A model generated the notes under the pieces. The model was not told the DNA's origin and did no database searches. It saw nothing but the letters and a program-made list of their open reading frames with translations. Both the position numbers and the translations under genes were made by a program. A stretch of DNA of 64,000 nt from Salmonella enterica subsp. houtenae serovar Houten (GTDB lineage: Bacteria > Pseudomonadota > Gammaproteobacteria > Enterobacterales > Enterobacteriaceae): the NCBI GenBank assembly GCA_900478215.1, contig LS483478.1, positions 1,736,001-1,800,000 of the forward strand, read 5' to 3'. Below, in pieces: positions 56,400-64,000 of this stretch (its first letter is position 1; the number at the start of each line of letters is the position of its first letter).

Positions 56400-57578
56400 T
56401 TAGAACTGGTAGACCAGACCAACACCTACGATATCATCGGTTGCAATACCGTTGCTTGCGTAGAAGTCGTCATCTTTATCCAGCAGGTTGATTTTATAAT
56501 CAACGTAGGTGGACATATTTTTGTTGAAGTAGTAGGTCATACCGACGTCAACATATTTAACCAGATCTTTGTCGGTGTAACGCCAGTTGCCACGATGGAC
56601 TTCCTGGCCTCCTAAATCTTCGCCCTTAGACAGCAGATAGGAAACGGACGGACGCAGACCGAAATCGAACTGATACTGCGCGACCGCTTCAAAGTTCTGT
56701 GTTTTATTAGCGATACCACCGTTACCTTCGCCATCGCCACCGCCATAGTAAGTCATGTTGCGGGTTTCAGAGTACATGGCTGCCAGATAAACGTTATAGG
56801 CATCATATTTTGCACCGACGGTCCAGGCTTCAGCGGTTTCACCTCCCGCATAGTTGTTGCGTTCATTCATGCCGTCGCCGTAACCACGAGCAACCTGATT
56901 GTCCGTACGGTCAGAAGAGGAGTAGGCCGCACCCAGGCTTAACCCGAAGTCAAAGTCGTAGGAGGCAGACATACCGAAACCGTCGCCATTTTCACGGGCC
57001 AGTTTGCGGTTACCGCCATTACCCGTGCCTTCGCCAGCACCGCCGTTTTCATTATTACCCTGGTACTGCAATGCGAAGTTCAAACCGTCCACCAGGCCGA
57101 AGAAGTCGGTGTTACGGTAGGTAGCGACGCCGTTCGTTCTGCCCAGCATATAGACATCGGTCTGGGTATAAGAGTCGCCGCCGAATTCCGGCAGCACATC
57201 GGTCCAGGCTTCAACGTCGTAGATGATGCCATAGTTCCGACCGTAATCGAAAGAGCCGTACTCGCCGAATTTCAAACCGGCAAAGCCCAGACGAGTCCAG
57301 GAATTTGCGCCTTCACCTTCTGTAGTGTTCGCCTGAACGTTGTATTCCCACTGTCCATAGCCGGTCAGCATATCGTTGATCTGCGTTTCGCCTTTAAAGC
57401 CAAAACGGACATAGGACTGGTCACCATCGCTGCTTGCATCGTCAGAGAAGTAATGCAGACCATCCACTTTGCCGTACAGGTCGAGTTTGTTGCCATCTTT
57501 ATTATAAATTTCAGCCGCATTTGCTGCGCCTGCCACTAATAAAACCGGGACAAGCAGTGCCAGAACTTTTCTGTTCAT
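56400..57578 (-). CDS. ompS1: Outer membrane porin OmpS1-like
   Basis: 392 residues with signal peptide (MNRKVLALLVPVLLVAGAAN-A) and start of mature porin AEIYNKDGNKLDLYGKVDGL. Alternating beta strands and the C-terminal Phe (GVGLVYQF) are typical of trimeric general porins. Long Gly/Asn-rich external loops are seen around residues 175-195 and 275-290. Position next to cspB fits OmpS1, a poorly expressed Salmonella porin controlled by OmpR, H-NS and LeuO. Confidence 0.85.
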   Translation of the reverse strand: MNRKVLALLVPVLLVAGAANAAEIYNKDGNKLDLYGKVDGLHYFSDDASSDGDQSYVRFGFKGETQINDMLTGYGQWEYNVQANTTEGEGANSWTRLGFAGLKFGEYGSFDYGRNYGIIYDVEAWTDVLPEFGGDSYTQTDVYMLGRTNGVATYRNTDFFGLVDGLNFALQYQGNNENGGAGEGTGNGGNRKLARENGDGFGMSASYDFDFGLSLGAAYSSSDRTDNQVARGYGDGMNERNNYAGGETAEAWTVGAKYDAYNVYLAAMYSETRNMTYYGGGDGEGNGGIANKTQNFEAVAQYQFDFGLRPSVSYLLSKGEDLGGQEVHRGNWRYTDKDLVKYVDVGMTYYFNKNMSTYVDYKINLLDKDDDFYASNGIATDDIVGVGLVYQF

Positions 57579-58226
57579 TATGTATTCCCTTGTGATAATA
57601 ATTTATATGAATATGTAGCCACTTCAACAAAACTACAAATTGATACTATTCTATTAAGTTCATAGAATTTTAAAAATAACATGTAAAAAAGATATTTAAA
57701 ACATTTCTATTTGTTTCTGTTTGGGTTTTCATAATACAGAGAATATAGATTATCAAGAATGTATATCTCATAATTATCATTTATTATCAATAAGTTATTG
57801 GTTTTTACTTTGAGGGTTTTGTTATGAATATAATTTATTTTTCATATGAGTCATATGATTCTATTCTGAAAAGGAATAAAAAAACCGGCGTAATTGCCGG
57901 CAATATGAGTAATAGTAAAATAAATGATAAAAGGCTAATAACGGGGTTATTCTGACATGCAGCATCAATAAAATAAAACACTATTACGGTGTATAAAAAT
58001 AATGTGTTCTGGTTATGTTTTATTATGTATCAGGACGTGCTTCATTTATCATTACCTTATTTAACAGCATGTTCACCGCAAGGCTCAACATTACCTGAGA
58101 TCAAATTATTTGTGGAATGAATAATCAGTGTCTACGCAGAAGATGTTTCAGTGTCGAAATGTGATTGATATCACATTATAATGTAACTAATGTCATATGA
58201 CTTACATCACAAAAACGGAGTAAGGT
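57579..58226. other. AT-rich porin upstream region
   Basis: No gene. Strongly AT-rich over 600 bases, consistent with H-NS-silenced control of ompS1. A hairpin ACCGGC-GTAATT-GCCGGC at about 57880-57905 lies within it. The end carries the drpB promoter region. Confidence 0.45.
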
Positions 58227-58538
58227 TTGAGTATCTGGGAGGAGAAGGGCACCCGTAGCATGGGCGGTAAACTAGCTCTATGGGTTTTTTACACCTTTTG
58301 CGGCTACTTCATCTGGGCGATGGCGCATTGCGTCTGGCTGATGTCCGCCATACAAACTGAGCCTGTTCTCGGCCCAAACGGTGAGCCTGGTAGTGCAACC
58401 GAAAAGTGGCTTAACGCGCTCTCACTGGGCGTCGTTTGGCTTATTCTTGGGAGTATTGCCTGGTACACCCGGCCTCGCAAAGGCCTGTCTTCTCCCGCTG
58501 ACACTACGCCCGAAACGCGCAGCCAGGCAAGGATGTAA
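58227..58538 (+). CDS. drpB: Small inner membrane protein DrpB (YedR)-like
   Basis: 103 residues with two membrane helices (LALWVFYTFCGYFIWAMAH and WLNALSLGVVWLILGSIAW). Located upstream of yedJ as yedR/drpB in E. coli, where it affects cell division. TTG 58227 follows GGAG with good spacing; ATG 58260 is an alternative. Confidence 0.6.
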   Translation: MSIWEEKGTRSMGGKLALWVFYTFCGYFIWAMAHCVWLMSAIQTEPVLGPNGEPGSATEKWLNALSLGVVWLILGSIAWYTRPRKGLSSPADTTPETRSQARM

Positions 58539-58614
58539 AATAGCGACGGATATGTCAGCATGGCGGACCCTTTGCTCAGGGATGTAATAATGGTCTGCTA
58601 TAAAGAGAGGGCGT

Positions 58615-59310
58615 ATGGACTCAGGATACTGGCAATCACAGTTTGAAGACTGGCTACGTCACCACCACCTGGAGCAGGATGCCGCCCATGACATCTTCCA
58701 TTTTCGTCGTGTTTGGGCAACCGCGCAAAAGCTCGGGGAAAACGGTCCTGTCGACTGGCTGGTGGTTCTATCGGCATGTTATTTCCATGACATTGTCAGC
58801 CTGGCGAAAAATCATCCGCAGCGGCATCGTTCTTCTATTCTGGCGGCGGCTGAAACCCGACGTATTTTTCTGCGGGATTTTCCTGACGTTCCGGCAGAAA
58901 AACTGGCGGGCATTTGTCATGCTATCGAAGCGCATAGCTTCAGCGCAAAAATTGCGCCCACCACGCCAGAGGCAAAAATCGTGCAGGATGCAGACAGACT
59001 GGAGGCATTGGGCGCCATTGGTCTGGCGCGGGTCTTTGCGGTCTCCGGCGCGCTGGGCGTCGCGCTGTTTGATGCCGACGATCCCTTTGCCGACAAACGT
59101 CCTCTTAACGATAAGCAATTCGCGCTCGACCATTTTCAAACCAAACTGCTGAAACTGCCACTGACGATGCAGACCGAACGGGGAAAGTACCTGGCGCAGC
59201 GTAATGCGGATTTTCTGGTGTTGTACATGGCGAAACTGAGCGCTGAACTGAGAGGCGACTATGAAACGCGGGACCAGACGGTCATTGAGACGTATGCTAC
59301 GCATCAGTAA
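58615..59310 (+). CDS. yedJ: HD-domain phosphohydrolase YedJ
   Basis: 231 residues. HDIFHFRRVW, CYFHDIV (the HD pair), HRSSILAAAE and QDADRLEALGAIGLAR are the metal-binding motifs of the HD superfamily. Substrate unknown. Upstream of dcm as in E. coli. Confidence 0.9.
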   Translation: MDSGYWQSQFEDWLRHHHLEQDAAHDIFHFRRVWATAQKLGENGPVDWLVVLSACYFHDIVSLAKNHPQRHRSSILAAAETRRIFLRDFPDVPAEKLAGICHAIEAHSFSAKIAPTTPEAKIVQDADRLEALGAIGLARVFAVSGALGVALFDADDPFADKRPLNDKQFALDHFQTKLLKLPLTMQTERGKYLAQRNADFLVLYMAKLSAELRGDYETRDQTVIETYATHQ

Positions 59311-59383
59311 CCCCTGTCGCTGAAACGTAAACCGCGTCATTTTATGTTAGTCTGTCGACAATTATTTTTGGCCGGTTAAATGT

Positions 59384-60814
59384 ATGCAGGAAAATATTTC
59401 AGTAACACACGCCCGGCACCTCATCGCCGACGACGCCGGAAGCGAGATCCAGGCGATGCTGAGTCAATTGCTGGAAATCTACGATGTGAAAACGCTGGTG
59501 GCGCACCTTAACGGCCTGGGCGAACAGCACTGGAGCCCGGCCATCTTAAAGCGCGTAATGATGAATGCGGCATGGCATCGTTTGAGCGACAATGAACTCA
59601 CCTGTCTTGAAACAGGGTTGCCGACGCCGCCAGCGCATCATCCGCATTACGCTTTTCGTTTTATCGATCTATTCGCGGGCATCGGCGGTATTCGTCGCGG
59701 ATTTGAAGCGATAGGCGGGCAGTGCGTGTTTACCAGCGAGTGGAATAAGCACGCGGTACGGACGTATAAAGCCAACTATTTTTGCGATCCGCTGCAACAT
59801 AGCTTTAATGAGGATATCCGCGATATCACGTTGAGTCACCGGGAGGGGGTCAGCGATGATGAGGCGGCGGAACATATACGCCGGCATATTCCGCAACATG
59901 ATGTCCTGCTGGCGGGCTTTCCCTGTCAGCCATTTTCTCTGGCGGGCGTTTCCAAGAAAAATGCGCTGGGCCGCGCCCATGGCTTTGCTTGCGAGACCCA
60001 GGGGACGTTATTTTTCGATGTAGTAAGAATTATCGACGCCTGCCGCCCTGCGCTGTTTGTGCTGGAAAACGTGAAAAATCTTAAAAGTCATGACCAGGGC
60101 AACACCTTTCGCATTATTATGCAAACGCTTGATGAACTGGGATATGACGTGGCGGATGCCGCTGACAATGGCCCGGACGATCCGAAAATTATCGACGGGC
60201 AGCACTTTCTTCCTCAGCATCGGGAACGTATTGTGTTGGTGGGATTCCGCCGCGATTTAAACCTGAAAACCGATTTTACGTTACGCAATATCGCCCGCTG
60301 TTATCCACCGCGTCGTCCGACGTTGGCGGAGCTGCTGGAGCCCGTCGTCGAAGCCAAATATATCCTGACGCCGGTGCTGTGGAAATATTTATATCGCTAC
60401 GCGAAAAAGCACCAGGCGCGGGGAAACGGTTTTGGTTATGGCATGGTTTATCCTGACAATCCAGATAGTGTGGCGCGCACGTTATCTGCTCGCTACTACA
60501 AAGATGGCGCCGAAATTCTGATCGATCGTGGTTGGAATATGGCGAAAGGCGAAGCGAATTTCGACGATGCCGGCAACCAACAACATCGTCCCCGCCGACT
60601 CACGCCGAGAGAGTGCGCGCGTTTAATGGGATTTGAGGCGCCGCAAACGTACCAGTTCAGGATACCTGTCTCGGATACGCAGGCCTATCGCCAGTTTGGC
60701 AATTCCGTGGTGGTGCCGGTATTTGCCGCGGTAGCAAAGCTGCTGGAACCCAAAATTCACCAGGCGGTGACGCTGCGTCAGAGAGAGACGGTAGATGGCG
60801 GACGTTCACGATAA
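59384..60814 (+). CDS. dcm: DNA cytosine methyltransferase Dcm
   Basis: 476 residues. AdoMet motif DLFAGIGGIRRGF, catalytic PCQPFSLAG with the Cys nucleophile, ENVKNLKSHDQGNT and C-terminal QFGNSVVVPV. Methylates the inner C of CCWGG. Overlaps vsr by 20 bases, the usual arrangement that keeps Vsr low. Confidence 0.95.
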   Translation: MQENISVTHARHLIADDAGSEIQAMLSQLLEIYDVKTLVAHLNGLGEQHWSPAILKRVMMNAAWHRLSDNELTCLETGLPTPPAHHPHYAFRFIDLFAGIGGIRRGFEAIGGQCVFTSEWNKHAVRTYKANYFCDPLQHSFNEDIRDITLSHREGVSDDEAAEHIRRHIPQHDVLLAGFPCQPFSLAGVSKKNALGRAHGFACETQGTLFFDVVRIIDACRPALFVLENVKNLKSHDQGNTFRIIMQTLDELGYDVADAADNGPDDPKIIDGQHFLPQHRERIVLVGFRRDLNLKTDFTLRNIARCYPPRRPTLAELLEPVVEAKYILTPVLWKYLYRYAKKHQARGNGFGYGMVYPDNPDSVARTLSARYYKDGAEILIDRGWNMAKGEANFDDAGNQQHRPRRLTPRECARLMGFEAPQTYQFRIPVSDTQAYRQFGNSVVVPVFAAVAKLLEPKIHQAVTLRQRETVDGGRSR

Positions 60815-61265
60815 AGCCACGCGCAGTAAAAATATGCGCGCGATAGCGACCCGCGATACGGCCATTGAAAAACGTCTCGCTGGCCTGTTAACCGCACAGG
60901 GGATTATATTTCATACTCAGGACGCGACATTACCTGGAAAGCCGGATTTTGTGGTGAATGACCATGATTGTGTGATTTTTACTCACGGCTGCTTTTGGCA
61001 TCATCACCACTGTTATCTGTTCAAAGTACCGGCCACGCGAACGGCTTTCTGGCTGGCAAAAATCGGTAAGAACGTTGAGCGCGACGAGCGCGATATTCAG
61101 CGTTTACAGGCGCTTGGCTGGCGGGTACTGATCGTCTGGGAGTGCGCCTTGCGCGGGCGAGCGAAATTGAGCGACGCGGCGTTGGCGGAGCGCCTGGAAG
61201 AGTGGATCTGCGGTGGCGGCGCCAGCGCGCAGATCGACACCCAAGGGATTCATCTACTGGCGTGA
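60795..61265 (+). CDS. vsr: Very short patch repair endonuclease Vsr
   Basis: 156 residues (MADVHDKATRSKNMRAIATR). PGKPDFVVNDHDCVIFTHGC and FWHHHHC contain the active Asp and zinc ligands. Nicks T:G mismatches arising from deamination at Dcm sites. The 3' end overlaps the convergent yedA by 12 bases. Confidence 0.95.
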   Translation: MADVHDKATRSKNMRAIATRDTAIEKRLAGLLTAQGIIFHTQDATLPGKPDFVVNDHDCVIFTHGCFWHHHHCYLFKVPATRTAFWLAKIGKNVERDERDIQRLQALGWRVLIVWECALRGRAKLSDAALAERLEEWICGGGASAQIDTQGIHLLA

Positions 61266-62177
61266 ATCTTCCGTTTTACACGGCGTGACCGCCGCCGCCC
61301 CAGCGGGAAACAGGTACTTACCCAGCGTCACCAGCACTACGGCAAACACAATCACGCCCAGCGCTGCCCATTCAACGGGCGATAACCTCTCGCCGCCCAA
61401 CCCGGTACCCAGCAACACGGCGACAACCGGATTCACATAGGCATAGCTGGTCGCCAGCGCTGGGTTGACATTGCGAATCAGGTACATATAGGCATTAATG
61501 GCGATGATAGAACCGAATAACGCCAGGTAGCTGACGGCCATAAAACCCGATAAGCCAGGCAGCGTAGTAAGTTTTTCGCCGGAAAGAAACGCCGCGCAGA
61601 GCAATACTACGCCCGCCGCCAGCATTTCAACCGCGCCTGCCATCATGCCGATGGGGAGAACGATGCGCGAGCCGTAAACGGAACCAAACGCCCAGCTCAT
61701 CGAACCTATCAGGATCAAAACCGCGCCCCACGGATTGCCGCTTAAATTGCCGCCGCTGTTCAGCAGAATAATCCCGGCAAGTCCAATGGCAATACCTACC
61801 CATTCTAATTTGCGCGTTTTAATACCAAAAAAGTAGCTAAAGCACAGCGTAAACAGCGGGACGGTGGCGACAACGACTGCAGCAATGCCCGATGGCACGT
61901 TTTGATGCTCCGCCACCGTGACCAGACCATTACCTACCGCCAACAGCAATAAACCAATCAGCGCGGCGTTGAAGGTCTGGCGCAGCGGCGGAAGTTTTTC
62001 GCCGCGCAGCAGTAAAAACGCCATGAGCAAAATACCCGCTGAGAGAAAACGTACGCCTGCCATCATCAGCGGCGGCCAGCTTTCCACACCTATTCGGATA
62101 ACAAAATAGGTGGACCCCCAAATGATGTACAAGGCAAAAAGCGCGCCAAAAAGAGGTAACAACTGCCGGAAACGCAT
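61254..62177 (-). CDS. yedA: EamA-family transporter YedA
   Basis: 307 residues, ten membrane helices in two EamA repeats (IIWGSTYFVIRIGVESWPPL near the start, SMSWAFGSVYGSR at the second). Drug/metabolite transporter superfamily; substrate not established. Confidence 0.9.
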   Translation of the reverse strand: MRFRQLLPLFGALFALYIIWGSTYFVIRIGVESWPPLMMAGVRFLSAGILLMAFLLLRGEKLPPLRQTFNAALIGLLLLAVGNGLVTVAEHQNVPSGIAAVVVATVPLFTLCFSYFFGIKTRKLEWVGIAIGLAGIILLNSGGNLSGNPWGAVLILIGSMSWAFGSVYGSRIVLPIGMMAGAVEMLAAGVVLLCAAFLSGEKLTTLPGLSGFMAVSYLALFGSIIAINAYMYLIRNVNPALATSYAYVNPVVAVLLGTGLGGERLSPVEWAALGVIVFAVVLVTLGKYLFPAGAAAVTPCKTEDSRQ

Positions 62178-62352
62178 AATATCTCACGATGAAATAAAAA
62201 TGGTGGTTATAGTAAACGTCAAAATTATTACGTTGGCGAGCATTATAATTGTCCTTTTTACATAAAAAGGCGTTGACCCGCATCGCTGGTTTCGACATTA
62301 CGCGTTTTACTACATACTTAACGTTTTAGAAGAAAAAACAGAGGGAATCATT

Positions 62353-63264
62353 TTGGCAGGAAGTAGCTTACTGACATTACTCGACGATATTGCCACCCTG
62401 CTGGACGATATTTCGGTAATGGGCAAACTGGCCGCGAAAAAAACGGCGGGCGTACTGGGGGACGATCTGTCACTCAATGCGCAACAGGTGACTGGCGTTC
62501 GCGCCAACCGCGAGTTACCAGTCGTATGGAGCGTGGCGAAAGGGTCATTAATTAACAAGGTTATTCTGGTGCCGCTGGCGCTGTTGATAAGCGCATTTAT
62601 CCCGTGGGCTATTACGCCTTTGTTAATGTTAGGCGGCGCATTTCTCTGCTTTGAAGGCGTAGAAAAAGTCCTTCATACTTTTGAAGCGCGAAAACATAAA
62701 GAAGCTCCGCTGGAGCGGCAAAAACGTCTTGAGGCGCTGGCGGCGCAAGATCCTTTGGCCTTTGAAAAAGATAAAGTAAAAGGGGCGGTACGTACCGATT
62801 TTATTCTTTCTGCTGAAATTGTGGCAATCACTCTGGGGATTGTCGCGCAGGCGCCACTGCTTAATCAGGTGCTGGTGCTGGCAGGGATTGCGTTGGTGGT
62901 GACCATTGGCGTGTATGGTCTGGTGGGTATTATCGTAAAACTGGATGATATGGGATACTGGCTGGCGGAAAAGCGTAGCGTGCTGGCGCAGGGCATCGGT
63001 AAAGGGTTACTGATTATCGCGCCCTGGTTAATGAAAGCGTTATCCATTATCGGTACGCTGGCAATGTTTTTAGTCGGCGGTGGGATTGTCGTACACGGCA
63101 TTGCGCCGCTACACTATGCCATCGAACATTTTGCGCAGCAGCAGAGTACGTTCATAGCACATACGCTTCCTGCTTTGCTGAATTTGGTGCTCGGTTTTAT
63201 TATCGGCGTTATTGTCGTGGCGCTGGTGAAAAGCGTGGCGAAAATTCGCGGTGTTTCGCACTGA
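62353..63264 (+). CDS. yedI: DUF808 membrane protein YedI
   Basis: 303 residues. AGSSLLTLLDDIATLLDDIS and KKTAGVLGDDLSLNAQQVTG are the DUF808 N-terminus; several membrane helices follow. The start is TTG at 62353, as no ATG precedes the conserved N-terminus. Function unknown. Confidence 0.88.
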   Translation: MAGSSLLTLLDDIATLLDDISVMGKLAAKKTAGVLGDDLSLNAQQVTGVRANRELPVVWSVAKGSLINKVILVPLALLISAFIPWAITPLLMLGGAFLCFEGVEKVLHTFEARKHKEAPLERQKRLEALAAQDPLAFEKDKVKGAVRTDFILSAEIVAITLGIVAQAPLLNQVLVLAGIALVVTIGVYGLVGIIVKLDDMGYWLAEKRSVLAQGIGKGLLIIAPWLMKALSIIGTLAMFLVGGGIVVHGIAPLHYAIEHFAQQQSTFIAHTLPALLNLVLGFIIGVIVVALVKSVAKIRGVSH

Positions 63265-63339
63265 TTTTCTGCAATAATTATGCAAAATTGTTCATCCTCG
63301 TCTAAGGTGAAAACGTTTCATCTGATACAGGAGGCAGGT

Positions 63340-63525
63340 ATGGTCTTTTCTGTCAGTGAGGAAGTTACTGTGAAAGAGGGTGGCCCCCGGATGATCGTCA
63401 CCGGTTATTCCAGCGGAATGGTAGAGTGTCGCTGGTATGACGGTTTTGGCGTAAAGCGGGAGGCATTCCATGAGAATGAGCTCGTGCCAGGCAAGGAAAG
63501 ACGCATACGGGACGACGCCCGATGA
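63340..63525 (+). CDS. yodC: YodC, DUF2158 protein
   Basis: 61 residues (MVFSVSEEVTVKEGGPRMIV), with PxMxV...CRWYD typical of small SH3-like DUF2158 proteins. AGGAGG precedes ATG 63340; the frame open from 63280 is leader. A terminator follows at once. Confidence 0.88.
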   Translation: MVFSVSEEVTVKEGGPRMIVTGYSSGMVECRWYDGFGVKREAFHENELVPGKERRIRDDAR

Positions 63526-63526
63526 C

Positions 63527-63554
63527 AAAACGCCCGGTTAATGCCGGGCGTTTT
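63527..63554. terminator. Terminator after yodC
   Basis: AAAACGCCCGG and CCGGGCGTTTT, a strong bidirectional hairpin. Confidence 0.9.
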
Positions 63555-63689
63555 GCTGTGAAGAAAGAGAGTCGCCGCACTGCGACATGCTGCTATCAGG
63601 TTATGCCAGAATTTAGCGGTATCCCTTAATGATGTCTGATTACCGTAAGCCATCAGGGGGCGTTGTATCAATAACCAGGAGTTACCAGG

Positions 63690-64000
63690 GTGCCGCACGA
63701 AACACTGTTAGAAAATCAAGGCTGGTTTAAAAAACTGGCGCGGCGTTTTGGTCCTGGTCATGTCGTTAATACCTGCTTTCTGATCGTTATGCTTTTCTCA
63801 ACGCTACTGACCTGGCGGGAAGTGATAATACTGAAAGACGCGTATGTCGCCAGTCAGCGCAATCATCTGGGGAGCATCGCTAATGCTCTTGACCGCCAAC
63901 TGCAATTTAATATGGATAGGTTACTCTTTTTACGTAACGGCATGCATGAAGCGCTGGTGGCGCCGCTGACTTTTTCCGCTTTGCAAAGTGCGGTAACGCA
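63690..64000 (+). CDS. dgcQ: Diguanylate cyclase DgcQ (YedQ), N-terminal part
   Basis: 103 residues visible before the window ends. The N-terminus has a membrane helix (VVNTCFLIVMLFSTLLTW) followed by the start of a periplasmic sensor domain; the GGDEF domain would lie beyond the edge. Assignment rests on gene order (yedI-yodC-yedQ). GTG 63690 preceded by AGGAG is the likely start. Confidence 0.8.
   Translation, partial: MPHETLLENQGWFKKLARRFGPGHVVNTCFLIVMLFSTLLTWREVIILKDAYVASQRNHLGSIANALDRQLQFNMDRLLFLRNGMHEALVAPLTFSALQSAVT

Noticed and set aside
56810..57124. 104-codon plus-strand frame antisense to the porin
   Set aside because: Arg/His-rich shadow of the porin gene with no start signal.

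Overview
The window is chromosomal DNA of a Salmonella. The conserved backbone fits this: a phsABC thiosulfate reductase operon, dacD, sbmC, yeeA, yeeX, remnants of pduX, cbiO, cbiP and cobU, erfK, yeeO, four asn tRNA genes, mtfA, serU, cspB, an OmpS1-type porin, yedJ, dcm, vsr, yedA, yedI, yodC and the start of dgcQ. The order is that of the Salmonella/E. coli chromosome between sbcB and rcsA, but it is heavily invaded by mobile DNA. I cannot fix the subspecies. Loss of most of pdu-cbi-cob and an unusual island cargo suggest it is not a standard subspecies I strain.

Layout. (1) 1-7.5 kb: wreck of a Mu/SfV-like tailed prophage (integrase, AlpA-like regulator, baseplate and tail-fibre genes with stops and frameshifts). 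It ends with an AT-rich polytopic membrane protein gene preceded by about 34 tandem copies of an octanucleotide, then a dead dinI-like gene with its LexA box. (2) 8-15.4 kb: intact core genes phsABC, dacD, sbmC (LexA box), yeeA and yeeX. (3) 15.4-17.6 kb: scar of the pdu/cob region, with fragments of pduX, cbiO, cbiP and cobU fused after two large deletions. (4) 17.6-22.5 kb: erfK, then an orphan Tc-toxin C-subunit-like/RHS gene with a low-GC variable tail. (5) 22.3-35.3 kb: P4-like satellite remnants with att sites and integrases derived from tRNA-Asn. Two are inverted copies flanking yeeO, so the arms form a large inverted repeat. Cargo includes a 29-residue hydrophobic peptide, a second integrase and two unknown genes. 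(6) 35.4-38.3 kb: two small precursors with double-glycine-type microcin leaders, next to a secreted C69 peptidase. (7) 38.9-48.7 kb: another P4-like remnant, then a tightly overlapping six-gene metabolic operon (MFS transporter, HMGL-like aldolase, alpha/beta-hydrolase-like protein, isopropylmalate-dehydrogenase/CinA fusion, RraA-like aldolase, DUF6282 protein) with a convergent LysR gene. (8) 48.8-54.1 kb: a third broken P4 integrase, tRNA-Asn, a dead IS3-family element, a second C69 peptidase and another tRNA-Asn. (9) 54.2-64 kb: ordinary core genes.

The strongest candidates for undescribed biology are the octanucleotide repeat with a frame-sensitive leader ahead of the membrane protein, the two microcin-like genes, and the fused dehydrogenase-CinA operon. 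Most phage genes are decayed and the repeated integrases are all broken, so the islands look fixed. Function assignments rest on remembered family motifs; no search was run.
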